A stretch of 64,000 nucleotides of DNA from NCBI RefSeq assembly GCF_010645065.1, contig NZ_JAADZW010000005.1, forward strand, positions 62,001 through 126,000, given 5' to 3'. Position numbers and translations under genes: made by a program. Under the pieces are notes generated by a model. It ran no database searches. It was not told the DNA's origin and saw only the letters and a program-made list of their open reading frames with translations. This DNA is from Flavobacterium fluviatile (GTDB lineage: Bacteria; Bacteroidota; Bacteroidia; Flavobacteriales; Flavobacteriaceae). Numbering within the stretch: the first letter of the stretch is position 1; each line of letters opens with the position of its first letter. Positions 45,972 to 54,670 of the stretch are shown here, piece after piece.

Positions 45972-46003
45972 CAAATGTAAAAAATAATATATACCTAATG
46001 CAA
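45972..46003 (-). promoter_or_regulatory. speA promoter (TTG-N21-TACATTTG)
   Basis: On the minus strand TTG (46003-46001), a 21-nt spacer and TACATTTG (45979-45972). It lies between the aroB stop (46024) and the small ORF, and gives speA a ~235-nt leader. Confidence 0.72.
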
Positions 46004-46023
46004 CGCTTTTCCTTAAAAAAAGT

Positions 46024-47091
46024 TTAAGACTTGTAATCCTGAAACGCATCCAGAATTAATTTATTTTCAACAGATTGATTAATTTTTATCTTTCCGATGC
46101 CTTCAATTAACGCAAACTGAATCAAACCGTACTCATTTTTTTTGTCGTGAATAAGTAATTCTAAAATCGGTTCGATGTCCTCTTCTTCAAATTTCACATC
46201 ATCATAAATACTTTTTATTGCTGTTTTGATTTCTGCATATTCTTCATCAGAAATAAGATTTTTGTGTAAAGAAATATAACTTTCTAAAATCATACCGACA
46301 GCAATAGCTTCACCATGAAGCAATGTTGTTTTGTGTTCGCTTTCTAAAAAGTAACCTTCGATAGCATGTCCTAAAGTATGACCAAAATTTAATGCTTTAC
46401 GAATGTTTTTCTCAGTTGGATCCTGAATAACAATATCATTTTTGATTTCGACAGAGCGGTAAATTAATTCATCAAAATCAGCGTAATCTATTGATTTTAA
46501 ATCTAAAAATTGTCTCCAGTAGGAAGCATCATAAATAAGGCCGTGTTTTAACATTTCTGCGAGACCGGAACGCATTTCGCTTTGTGGTAAAGTTTCAAGG
46601 TACTGGGTGTCAATTAAAACCATTTGAGGCACATTAATCACGCCAATCTGGTTTTTAAGATTTCCTAAATCTACACCGGTTTTTCCTCCAACAGAAGCAT
46701 CCACCATAGATAATAAAGTGGTTGGTATGTTGATAAAATTTACGCCGCGTTTGAATGTAGAAGCTACAAAACCTCCTAAATCGGTTACAACGCCTCCGCC
46801 AAGATTAATCACAAGCGATTTTCTGTCTGCACCTAATTCAGTAAGTACATTCCATACTTCAATACACGTTTCTATATTTTTGTTGGCTTCTCCAGATTCA
46901 AATTCGACTATTTCAATTGTTAAACCGGTTTCCAGTAAAGGCAAAAATTTAGGCAAACAATGCTCATTTGTTTTATCATCGACAATGATAAATATATTAG
47001 AATATTTGTTCTCTTTTAAATGATTGTTTAAAGCTTCGTACGCATTTTGGTTAAAATGTACTAAATAATTATTTGCTTGAATAGATTGCAT
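46024..47091 (-). CDS. aroB: 3-dehydroquinate synthase
   Basis: A 355-residue NAD- and metal-dependent enzyme, the second step of the shikimate pathway. NAD-binding and catalytic parts: NLGGGVVTDLGGFVASTFKR, NIPTTLLSMVDASVGGKTGV, GLAEMLKHGLIYD and metal ligands in LNFGHTLGHAIEG and LLHGEAIAVGM. I take the ATG at 47091 (MQSIQANNYL) instead of a TTG at 47118. It is divergent from the proline dehydrogenase gene. The speA promoter begins 21 bp beyond its stop codon. Confidence 0.96.
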   Translation of the reverse strand: MQSIQANNYLVHFNQNAYEALNNHLKENKYSNIFIIVDDKTNEHCLPKFLPLLETGLTIEIVEFESGEANKNIETCIEVWNVLTELGADRKSLVINLGGGVVTDLGGFVASTFKRGVNFINIPTTLLSMVDASVGGKTGVDLGNLKNQIGVINVPQMVLIDTQYLETLPQSEMRSGLAEMLKHGLIYDASYWRQFLDLKSIDYADFDELIYRSVEIKNDIVIQDPTEKNIRKALNFGHTLGHAIEGYFLESEHKTTLLHGEAIAVGMILESYISLHKNLISDEEYAEIKTAIKSIYDDVKFEEEDIEPILELLIHDKKNEYGLIQFALIEGIGKIKINQSVENKLILDAFQDYKS

Positions 47092-47307
47092 AAATTCCTC
47101 GGTTAATTGAATCCGCAAAATAAGGCATTTTTAACTAAATAATATTCAAATCCCAATTCTAATTTGTTTTAAAATTAAGCTTCCGATTTTGTTTAAAATG
47201 TTTTATAAGTAAATCTAATGCGAAACATAGGTTTTTAAAACTCTGATTTTATGTTATGAATTTTTAAAAATATCTGTCTTTTGTTAAATAATATTCAAAA
47301 CACTCTT

Positions 47308-47315
47308 TATCTTTG
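47308..47315 (+). promoter_or_regulatory. -7 box TATCTTTG of the proline dehydrogenase gene
   Basis: TATCTTTG lies 17 nt before the ATG at 47333. A TTTG at 47280-47283 could be the -33 element, though its 24-nt spacing is slightly long. Confidence 0.55.
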
Positions 47316-47332
47316 CCTCAAAACTAAACTTA

Positions 47333-48502
47333 ATGGAAAAAATATTCGACAACACTCAGGTTGCCTTTTCGTTAAAAAGCGATACCGAACTGGACAGGGC
47401 TTATTTTCTTTTTAAAATGATTGACAGTGAACCTTTAGTTAGAATTGGAACAGCTGTTACTAATTTTGCTATCAAAGCGCATCTTCCTGTTGAAGGTCTA
47501 ATTCGTGCGACAGTTTTTGATCATTTTTGCGGTGGTGTGAATGAAGATGATTGTCTTACTGTAGTAGATAAAATGTTTACAAAAGGCGTTTCGTCTGTTT
47601 TGGATTATTCGGTTGAAGGAAAAGAAGAAGAAGAACAGTTTGATGCCGCTTTAGAAATGACTCTGAGAACAATCGAATTTGCCAAAGAACGCCTTGCGAT
47701 TCCGTTTGCGGTTTTTAAACCAACTGGTTTAGGGCGTTTTGAATTGTATGAAAAATTAGGAGAAAAACAAACACTAACTTCAGCAGAAAAAGCAGAGTGG
47801 GATAGGGTTGTGGCCCGTTTTGATCAGGTTTGCAGTGAAGCGCACAAAAAGGATGTAGCCCTGCTCATTGACGGTGAAGAAAGCTGGATGCAGGATGCGG
47901 CAGATGATCTGGTAACCGAAATGATGCGAAAATACAATAAAGAAAAAGCTATCGTTTTTAATACATTGCAAATGTACCGCTGGGACCGTTTGGATTATTT
48001 GAAAAAACTGCATGAGGTTGCTAAAAAAGAAGGCTTTTATATAGGTATGAAATTAGTTCGGGGTGCATACATGGAAAAAGAAAACAAACGGGCAGAAGAA
48101 AAAGGATACGTTTCTCCAATTTGTGTTTCTAAACAAGCTACTGATGAAAATTATGATGCAGCTGTACACTATATGCTGGATTATCTGGATACCATGTCAA
48201 TTTTTGCAGGAACTCATAACGAATTGAGCTCCTATAAACTGATGGAAATGATGCATGAAAAAGGGGTTGCCAAAAATGACAGCAGAATCTGGTTCGGACA
48301 ATTATATGGCATGAGTGACAACATTAGTTATAATCTTGCCGAAAATGGTTATAATGTTGCAAAATATCTGCCCTTTGGTCCTGTCAAAGACGTCATGCCG
48401 TACCTGATTCGCCGTGCCGAAGAAAATACTTCTGTAGCTGGGCAAACAAGCCGCGAATTGTCGATGATTAAAGCAGAACGTAAAAGAAGAAAAGGAAAAT
48501 AA
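47333..48502 (+). CDS. Proline dehydrogenase
   Basis: A 389-residue FAD-dependent TIM-barrel enzyme oxidising proline to pyrroline-5-carboxylate. Family motifs: LRIxxK-like FAVFKPTGLGRFELYEKLG, the strand LLIDGEESWMQDAADDL, MKLVRGAYMEKENKRAEEKG (FAD/proline-binding Arg), FAGTHNELSSYKL and the C-terminal YLPFGPVKDVMPYLIRRAEE, in which the paired Arg residues bind the proline carboxylate. It is the single-domain form, without the P5C dehydrogenase partner of PutA. It is monocistronic with a strong terminator. Confidence 0.95.
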   Translation: MEKIFDNTQVAFSLKSDTELDRAYFLFKMIDSEPLVRIGTAVTNFAIKAHLPVEGLIRATVFDHFCGGVNEDDCLTVVDKMFTKGVSSVLDYSVEGKEEEEQFDAALEMTLRTIEFAKERLAIPFAVFKPTGLGRFELYEKLGEKQTLTSAEKAEWDRVVARFDQVCSEAHKKDVALLIDGEESWMQDAADDLVTEMMRKYNKEKAIVFNTLQMYRWDRLDYLKKLHEVAKKEGFYIGMKLVRGAYMEKENKRAEEKGYVSPICVSKQATDENYDAAVHYMLDYLDTMSIFAGTHNELSSYKLMEMMHEKGVAKNDSRIWFGQLYGMSDNISYNLAENGYNVAKYLPFGPVKDVMPYLIRRAEENTSVAGQTSRELSMIKAERKRRKGK

Positions 48503-48528
48503 AAAGTTTTAAAATTATTTTAAAACGG

Positions 48529-48561
48529 AAACCGTCTCACCAATTGAGACGGTTTTTTTTT
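48529..48561 (+). terminator. Proline dehydrogenase terminator
   Basis: AACCGTCTCA-ccaa-TTGAGACGGTT, mostly perfect stem, followed by eight T residues. Confidence 0.9.
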
Positions 48562-48676
48562 GTTCATAACATTCACTTAATCAATAAAAAACAAAGAGTT
48601 AATCATAATGTAACTATTCCGTTAAGTACAAGATTTTACACTTAAATAGATTTGTACTAAATTAAAATTTACTAAT

Positions 48677-51379
48677 ATGATAAAATCTTTACTATTAAAA
48701 CCCAACAACGCTACAACCAATTTTAAGTCAGAATTAATTCCTAATTTAAGAACAGGATTATTTTCGATTGTGGCAATATTATTTTTTTGCCAAAATAGCA
48801 GTGCTCAGACTTTAGATCTTTCGACTTACGTAAGAGTTGGCCGATATGATTTGCCGGAACCAACAAGAACGGCACATCCAACAAATAATTTACTGTGTCA
48901 GGAAGCTTCAGGAGTAACTTACAACTGGGATACCAATACGCTTTTTATTGTAGGCGACGGAACTACTTCTGTTACTCAGGTATCTTTAACGGGGCAACTT
49001 ATAGACACCATGACACTGGCTCTGGGAAACAGCCCGCAGGGAACAGATTTTTATGACTCTGAGGGGATTACATATATTGGTAAAGGTCAGTTTGTAATGA
49101 CAGAAGAACGCGACAGACAAGTGGTGCTGTTTACGTATGCAGCAGGAACAACGCTTACCCGAAATGATGCTAAAACCGTAAAATTAGGAACATTTGTTAA
49201 TAATACAGGAACAGAAGGACTTTCTTATGATCCGTTGACGAATGGTTATATTGTTTTAAAAGAAATCTCACCAATGGGAATTTTCCAGACAGAAATCGAT
49301 TTTGATGCAGGGACAGCTACAAATGGTTCGGCAACAACAGATAATTCAGTTAATCTTTTCGATCCTGCTTTATTAGGTTTTACAGATGTTGCTGACGTTT
49401 TTGCTTTATCAAATTTACCGGCATTGAACGGACAACCTTTATACAATAATTTATTGGTATTGAGTCAGGAAAATGCCAAAGTAGTGAATATAGACCGAAA
49501 TGGAGTAATTTCAAGTACTTTAACTATCGTATCAGATCCGGGAAATCCTTTAGATGCAGCAAATCAGCAGCACGAAGGAATGACTATGGACCGTAATGGC
49601 AATTTATATATCGTTAACGAAAATGGCGGTGGCGATAGTGATCATCCGCAACTTTGGGTTTATGCTCCTTCTGCTTTGCCAAATCAGGCACCAACAGCTG
49701 TGGCTTTAGCTAATACAACAAACTCAGTTTTAGAAAATACAACTACTACATCTGCAGTTAAAATTTCCGATATCTTAGTTGCAGATGACGGGTTAGGAAC
49801 AAATACGTTATCATTATCAGGTACAGATGCTGCTTTTTTTGAAATCATTGGTGCAGGATTGTATATTAAAGCAGGAACGGTATTGGATTATGAAAAAAAA
49901 GCGAGTTATGCTGTTACTGTAAGCGTAAATGATGCTGCTCTTGGTTCTACTCCTGATGCTTCTGTTAACTTTATCTTGTCAGTTACAGATGTTACCAATG
50001 AAGTAGAGCCAATTGCAACAATAAGCATTACGGAAGTTGCACCCTGGTCCAGCAGCAACGCATCAGTTGGTGCCGATTGGTTTGAAGTAACCAATAACGG
50101 AACTACAGATCTTGATATAACAGGCTGGAAATTCGACGACAGTTCTAAATCATTTGCTTCAGCTTTGGCTTTAAATGGAATCACCACTATTAAGGCAGGA
50201 GAATCTGTTATTTTCTTAGAAACGACAGCTTCTAATAATGCGACTGTTATAGCGGATTTTAAATCGGTTTGGTTTGGAACTGATATACCTTCTGGTTTAC
50301 AAATAGGGAGTTATACCGGAACAGGAGCAGGATTAAGCACATCCGGAGATGAAGTAAACCTATATGATGCCAGCCAAAATATCAGGGCTAGTGTGTCTTT
50401 TAAAGTATCAACTACCAATGTAACATTTAATAATGCAGCCAGTCTTAACAATGCTGAAATTTCAACATTAAGCCAGATCGGAATTAATGATGCTTTTTCA
50501 GCCAAAAAAGATACGAATCAAATTGGTTCTCCGGGTACTACAGGAAAACTATTTATCTCTGAAGTAGCACCGTGGTCAAGTGGTGACAGTTCTGTTGGTG
50601 CTGACTGGTTCGAAATTACCAATACTAAAGCCGTAGCAGTTGATATTACAGGATGGAAAGTAGATGATAATTCACAATCACCTGCTGCTGCAGTAGCGTT
50701 AAACGGAATCACCAGTATTGCTCCGGGTGAATCTGTAATTTTTATTGAAACTGATAAATTAGCTGATAAAACTGAATTATTTTTAGAAAACTGGTTTGGT
50801 GCTAATCCTCCTTCAGGTTTGAAAATAGGAAACTATACCGGATCCGGAATAGGCTTTGGAACAAGTGGTGATCAGGTAAATTTATATAACGGAGTTAGCA
50901 GTACACCTGTAGCTTCTGTATTGTTTGGAGCTTCTCCAACAGGGACTTTTAAGACATTTGATAATACAGATGGACTTACAACTATACTTACACCGATTAC
51001 ACAATTAAGTGCAGCAGGTACTAACGGAGCATTTGTTGCTGCTAACAGCAGTACTGAAATAGGTTCTCCGGGTGTATTTGTTAAATCAAGCCCTAATTTA
51101 GGTATTGAGAATCCTTCAGAAATAAATGTTTCGTTTAAGGTAGTAGCTTATCCTGTGCCTTCCAGCTCAACTTTTCAATTAGATGTAACCTCAATCAATA
51201 CTGATAAAATTGAAATAAACATTTATGATATGAACGGAAGATTAGTAGATAACTTTAAGTTCAATGACGTTTCTGAAGTTAATAACCAGGCAATAGGAAG
51301 TAATTATGCAGCCGGTGTTTACAATGTTGTTGTTATTCAGGGAGGAAACAGAAAAACAATCCGTGTGATTAAGACATAA
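48677..51379 (+). CDS. Secreted lamin-tail-domain protein with C-terminal sorting domain
   Basis: A 900-residue secreted protein: signal peptide (hydrophobic RTGLFSIVAILFFCQNSSAQ), an SdiA-regulated/phytase-like beta-propeller (~50-330: SGVTYNWDTNTLFIVGDGTT, EGITYIGKGQFVMTEERDRQ), a cadherin-like domain (~335-440), two lamin-tail domains (~450-600 and ~620-770, both with ITEVAPWSS/ISEVAPWSS, VGADWFE, GESVIF and GDxVNLY), and a type A C-terminal sorting domain (NISFKVVAYPVPSSS-like start, INIYDMNGRLVDNFK, end GGNRKTIRVIKT). The last domain marks type IX secretion cargo. Its binding target is unknown. A TAGATTTG box lies 22 nt before the start. Confidence 0.9.
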   Translation: MIKSLLLKPNNATTNFKSELIPNLRTGLFSIVAILFFCQNSSAQTLDLSTYVRVGRYDLPEPTRTAHPTNNLLCQEASGVTYNWDTNTLFIVGDGTTSVTQVSLTGQLIDTMTLALGNSPQGTDFYDSEGITYIGKGQFVMTEERDRQVVLFTYAAGTTLTRNDAKTVKLGTFVNNTGTEGLSYDPLTNGYIVLKEISPMGIFQTEIDFDAGTATNGSATTDNSVNLFDPALLGFTDVADVFALSNLPALNGQPLYNNLLVLSQENAKVVNIDRNGVISSTLTIVSDPGNPLDAANQQHEGMTMDRNGNLYIVNENGGGDSDHPQLWVYAPSALPNQAPTAVALANTTNSVLENTTTTSAVKISDILVADDGLGTNTLSLSGTDAAFFEIIGAGLYIKAGTVLDYEKKASYAVTVSVNDAALGSTPDASVNFILSVTDVTNEVEPIATISITEVAPWSSSNASVGADWFEVTNNGTTDLDITGWKFDDSSKSFASALALNGITTIKAGESVIFLETTASNNATVIADFKSVWFGTDIPSGLQIGSYTGTGAGLSTSGDEVNLYDASQNIRASVSFKVSTTNVTFNNAASLNNAEISTLSQIGINDAFSAKKDTNQIGSPGTTGKLFISEVAPWSSGDSSVGADWFEITNTKAVAVDITGWKVDDNSQSPAAAVALNGITSIAPGESVIFIETDKLADKTELFLENWFGANPPSGLKIGNYTGSGIGFGTSGDQVNLYNGVSSTPVASVLFGASPTGTFKTFDNTDGLTTILTPITQLSAAGTNGAFVAANSSTEIGSPGVFVKSSPNLGIENPSEINVSFKVVAYPVPSSSTFQLDVTSINTDKIEINIYDMNGRLVDNFKFNDVSEVNNQAIGSNYAAGVYNVVVIQGGNRKTIRVIKT

Positions 51380-51402
51380 TAGTAAAATATTTTCCAAAAA
51401 AA

Positions 51403-51437
51403 GAAGCCGTTTCAAATAACAAGAAACGGCTTTTTTA
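51403..51437. terminator. Bidirectional terminator between the lamin-tail gene and purU
   Basis: AAGCCGTTTC and GAAACGGCTT around a 9-nt loop, with A runs before and T runs after, serving both converging genes. Confidence 0.88.
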
Positions 51438-51456
51438 ATTTTATAAGTCTTTGGTG

Positions 51457-52311
51457 CTAAGAAAAAACAACTGTTTTGTTGCTGTAAACCATTGTTTTAC
51501 GCTCGGCATGCAATTTTATGGCTCTGGCAAGAACAATTCGTTCCAGATCACGGCCTTTCATAATAAAGTCTTCAACAGAATGGATATGAGAAACACGTGC
51601 AATATCCTGTTCAATAATCGGGCCTTCGTCTAATTCTTCCGTTACGTAATGACTGGTGGCACCAATAATTTTTACTCCTCTTTTAAATGCCGAGTGGTAA
51701 GGTTTCGCACCCGGGAAAGCTGGTAAAAACGAATGATGGATATTAATAATTTTATTTTCGTAAAGCGAAATCAAACCAGGGGTGATAATCTGCATATAGC
51801 GCGCCAGAACAATGAAATTAATTTTATATTTTTTTAACAGTTCAATTTGTTTGGCTTCACCTTCTTCCTTATTCTCTTTGGTAAAAGGAACACAATGAAA
51901 GGGAATATCAAAACGCTCCGCAATAGAACGTAAATCGTTATGATTGCTGATGATTACAGGAATCTCAACATTGATCTCACCGGCACTGTAACGTCCTAAA
52001 ATATCAAACAGACAGTGATCGTATTTAGATACAAACAATGCCATTTTGGGTTTCTGCTCCTGATTGTATAAATCCCAGGACATGTTGAAATCTGCTGCAA
52101 TTGTCTGGTCAAAATCGGCTTTTAAACTTTCAATGGTAATATTTTGATTGGTTAATTCACATTCTAATCGCATAAAAAACACATTCTGTTCTCTGTCAAC
52201 ATGCTGGTCGATATAGGTAATGTTTCCTTCTACTTTTGCAATAAATGCTGTTACTGCAGCAATAATTCCTTTTTGATCCTTGCAGTGAATCAGAATAGTT
52301 ATTTTTTGCAT
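51457..52311 (-). CDS. purU: Formyltetrahydrofolate deformylase
   Basis: A 284-residue enzyme hydrolysing 10-formyl-THF to formate and THF, balancing one-carbon units. N-terminal ACT domain (ITILIHCKDQKGIIAAVTAF, ~3-85) and a C-terminal formyltransferase fold with VISNHNDLR, the catalytic NIHHSFLPAFPGAKPYHSAF (Asn-His) and GATSHYVTEELDEGPIIEQD (Asp). ACT plus the deformylase-type C-terminus separate it from PurN. The DUF4197 gene is upstream by 28 bp on the same strand. Confidence 0.95.
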   Translation of the reverse strand: MQKITILIHCKDQKGIIAAVTAFIAKVEGNITYIDQHVDREQNVFFMRLECELTNQNITIESLKADFDQTIAADFNMSWDLYNQEQKPKMALFVSKYDHCLFDILGRYSAGEINVEIPVIISNHNDLRSIAERFDIPFHCVPFTKENKEEGEAKQIELLKKYKINFIVLARYMQIITPGLISLYENKIINIHHSFLPAFPGAKPYHSAFKRGVKIIGATSHYVTEELDEGPIIEQDIARVSHIHSVEDFIMKGRDLERIVLARAIKLHAERKTMVYSNKTVVFS

Positions 52312-52339
52312 TTAATTTTTTGGTTAATCGGTTAATGGC

Positions 52340-53059
52340 TTATTTGTTGTCCTGCATAGCAAAAACACTTTTTAATAAAGGTGTAGTTCTCTCACTAATG
52401 TTATTGCGGATTTCCTTTTCTTCTACGGCAATCATTTTAAAAACGCCTGATAAAGCCTGATTGGTAGTATAATCTGTCAGGTCGGGATTGATTTTTTTAA
52501 CAAGCGGAATAGTATTGTATTTTGTAATGATTTTTGTCCATACAGCGTCGGCACCTACTTTCTCAAATGAGTTCTTAATTACCGGATTAAATTTGGAGTA
52601 CAATGCAGTTGTTGTACTTCCTTGTAAGTAACTTGTTGCAGCGCTGTCGTTACCTAACAAAATATTTTTAGCATCTGTAAAAGTCATGTTTTTTACTGCA
52701 GATACAAAGATTGGAGTTGCTTCTTTTACAGCGTCTTCAGCTGCACGGTTCAGCATTTTGATGCCTTCATCAGCAAGGGAGCTAAGACCGACTTTACGTA
52801 AGGTTGCATCCACTTTTTGTAATTCAGCAGGCATCAGAATTTTCACAGCTTCATTTTTATAGAAACCATCAACAGCGGTAAGTTTGCTAACTTGTTGGGT
52901 AATTCCTTTGTTTAAAGCTTCTTTTAAGCCCGCAGCGATATCTGCCCCTCCAACGCCCGGGATTTGCGAAGTTATTTGCGGCAATTGATTTAAAGTTTGT
53001 TGTACCTGCGCGCAGGAATTAAGAGAAAATGCTACGACAAGAAGTAAAATCTTTTTCAT
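52340..53059 (-). CDS. DUF4197 domain lipoprotein
   Basis: A 239-residue exported protein. A lipobox-like signal (MKKILLLVVAFSLNSCAQVQ, Cys at 16) is followed by the helical DUF4197 domain: GADIAAGLKEALNKGITQQV, DGFYKNEAVKILMPAELQKV, MNRAAEDAV-like helix and DYTTNQALSGVFKMIAVEEK. Family function is not established. I use the ATG at 53059; the TTG at 53083 adds eight residues before the signal. It is 28 bp from purU and probably shares its transcript. Confidence 0.88.
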   Translation of the reverse strand: MKKILLLVVAFSLNSCAQVQQTLNQLPQITSQIPGVGGADIAAGLKEALNKGITQQVSKLTAVDGFYKNEAVKILMPAELQKVDATLRKVGLSSLADEGIKMLNRAAEDAVKEATPIFVSAVKNMTFTDAKNILLGNDSAATSYLQGSTTTALYSKFNPVIKNSFEKVGADAVWTKIITKYNTIPLVKKINPDLTDYTTNQALSGVFKMIAVEEKEIRNNISERTTPLLKSVFAMQDNK

Positions 53060-53159
53060 TAAATGGGTTTTATTAAGTTTCAAAAATACTACTTATTCAA
53101 AAACAAAGCCACAATTTTATTTCAGGAGCACAAACATTTTGTTTCATAATTAACTTTTG

Positions 53160-53219
53160 TCCTGCTGTCCACTAAATTCCGCGCAGAAAAAGCGCGGGAT
53201 ACCGTTCCCATCAGGGCTA
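53160..53219. repeat. Dispersed hairpin element, copy 2
   Basis: Left arm TCCTGCTGTCCACTA (53160-53174) is identical to copy 1 at 25685. The hairpin is CCGCGC-agaaaaa-GCGCGG (53179-53197), different in sequence from copy 1. The right arm GATACCGTTCCCATCAGGGC then TA (53198-53219) has two differences from copy 1. TCAGGAGC at 53122-53129 is the upstream shared motif, here separated by a 30-nt AT-rich insert. The element lies between DUF4197 and the pectate lyase gene. Confidence 0.8.
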
Positions 53220-53267
53220 TTTCAGAAATTTTAGTTTTCAGAAGACGTATTTTGAATTGGTAAAACA

Positions 53268-53300
53268 AAAAAAGCCATCCAAATTAGGACAGCTTTTCTA
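53268..53300 (-). terminator. Pectate lyase terminator
   Basis: On the minus strand AGCTGTCC-taattt-GGATGGCT (two G-T pairs) followed by TTTTTTG. Confidence 0.75.
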
Positions 53301-53322
53301 TAAAAACATTTTTTTTAAAACT

Positions 53323-54432
53323 TTAGAATGATCCGCAGATATTACCGGAAAATGTAGCTCCCGCATTGGCAGAAATATCAGATTTAACTGCAGAGGCATT
53401 CAGCGTTACAATACTGTATGGAGGAGTAAAAGCCGTATTCTTTCCTGCTTTGTTGCCACTGGTATTGGTGAAAATATTTCCAGATGTAACTGTTACGGCA
53501 GTAAGTCCGGTCATTAATTCGATTGGAGTTTTTACATTTTCAAAAACGTTATTTTCAACTTTTATATTCGCCTCAAAACCTGCAGCAATACATTTGTTGC
53601 TAACAGAGCTATTGAAATAACTATTGATGATATGTACCTTTCCAAATCGAACTCTTGGCATTCTTTCCTTACATCCGCTTGCCCACCAGCAGCGTGCAAA
53701 TGTAATTCTTAATGTTCCGCGATCACCTGTAGCACTGTCGCTTGAACCAATAAGATTAGAATATCTGTGGTCATCTGAACCTCCTGAACCTCCTGCTTTT
53801 GGAGCTTTTAAGTATGTAAATTTGGTATAGGTAACACTTATATAATCTGATTTGTTTTTGATGTCAAAGTTTCCGTCAACACCGTCTCTGAATTCGCAGT
53901 GATCTACCCATACATTCTGGCAGTTGTCCAGAGTGGCATTGTCCCAGCCATCTGTATCGTAAGCTCCCGGACCTTCAAAAATCAGGTTTCTGATAATGAT
54001 GTTTTTACATCCTTTAAAGTAAATAATACCGGAGCCATCCTTAGTCTGATTTGTTGATACCAGTTTTGCACCGCTGGTACCGTAAATGGTTTTTCCGGTT
54101 TGGTTTTGAAATGATAACCGGGCAGAAACAGTAATCGTTCCGGACACTTTTATCACTTTCACGGAAGTGTTTTCAATTGCAGATTTCAATTGGGCATAAG
54201 TAGTTACGGCTGTCTCTGCAGATGTGCCTCCACCTGTTGTTCCTCCATTTTGAGAAGCCCATCCGGGAACTTCAGAGCAAATACCTACTTTAGAAGTCGA
54301 AGCAGAAACTGCCTGATTGGAGCTTAAAGCAGCTTCATCAGCACTCTGTTCGGTTATGTCATCTGTGTTGCAGCCTGCAAAGCTTAATGCAATCGCAAAT
54401 AGCGAAATAGCAAATTTGGTTTTAAATTTCAT
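53323..54432 (-). CDS. Pectate lyase (polysaccharide lyase family 1), lipoprotein
   Basis: A 369-residue right-handed beta-helix enzyme cleaving polygalacturonate by beta-elimination. The lipoprotein signal MKFKTKFAISLFAIALSFAG precedes Cys21. PL1 motifs: NVWVDHCEFRDGVDGNFDIK (Ca2+-binding Asp), DYISVTYTKFTYLKAPKAGG, RGTLRITFARCWWASGCKER and the catalytic MPRVRFGKVHIINSYF. It should sit on the cell surface and indicates pectin use, typical of plant- or soil-associated flavobacteria. The ATG at 54432 starts the signal peptide. It is divergent from a Crp-like gene, with two palindromes between them. Confidence 0.93.
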   Translation of the reverse strand: MKFKTKFAISLFAIALSFAGCNTDDITEQSADEAALSSNQAVSASTSKVGICSEVPGWASQNGGTTGGGTSAETAVTTYAQLKSAIENTSVKVIKVSGTITVSARLSFQNQTGKTIYGTSGAKLVSTNQTKDGSGIIYFKGCKNIIIRNLIFEGPGAYDTDGWDNATLDNCQNVWVDHCEFRDGVDGNFDIKNKSDYISVTYTKFTYLKAPKAGGSGGSDDHRYSNLIGSSDSATGDRGTLRITFARCWWASGCKERMPRVRFGKVHIINSYFNSSVSNKCIAAGFEANIKVENNVFENVKTPIELMTGLTAVTVTSGNIFTNTSGNKAGKNTAFTPPYSIVTLNASAVKSDISANAGATFSGNICGSF

Positions 54433-54502
54433 AATAGTTTTTGTTTGGTTATTACTATGTTTGATAGTAATGCAAAGATGTTTATTAAATCCTGTATAAA
54501 TA

Positions 54503-54516
54503 TTGAACTTGTTCAA
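54503..54516. promoter_or_regulatory. Palindrome TTGAAC-TT-GTTCAA upstream of the pectate lyase
   Basis: Two perfect 6-bp arms separated by 2 bp, 71 bp upstream of the lyase start. It is a plausible dimeric regulator site near its promoter region (CATCTTTG at 54480-54473 resembles a -7 box). Confidence 0.4.
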
Positions 54517-54593
54517 TTATTTTGTAATTAATTTGAATATTTGATTTTTTTTATATAATTATTCTGAGTATAATATAATTTTTATATTTTTAC

Positions 54594-54605
54594 GTAATCG
54601 ATTAC
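54594..54605. promoter_or_regulatory. 12-bp perfect palindrome GTAATCGATTAC
   Basis: A perfect palindrome with a central TCGA, like operators of LacI-type sugar regulators, in the gap between the divergent pectate lyase and Crp-like genes: 161 bp from the lyase ATG and 65 bp from the regulator ATG. The regulator that binds it is unknown. Confidence 0.45.
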
Positions 54606-54670
54606 ATTGTTTAAATTCACCCTGTCAAATGCATTAAGTTTATAATTTTAATTAAGAAATAATTAAAAAG

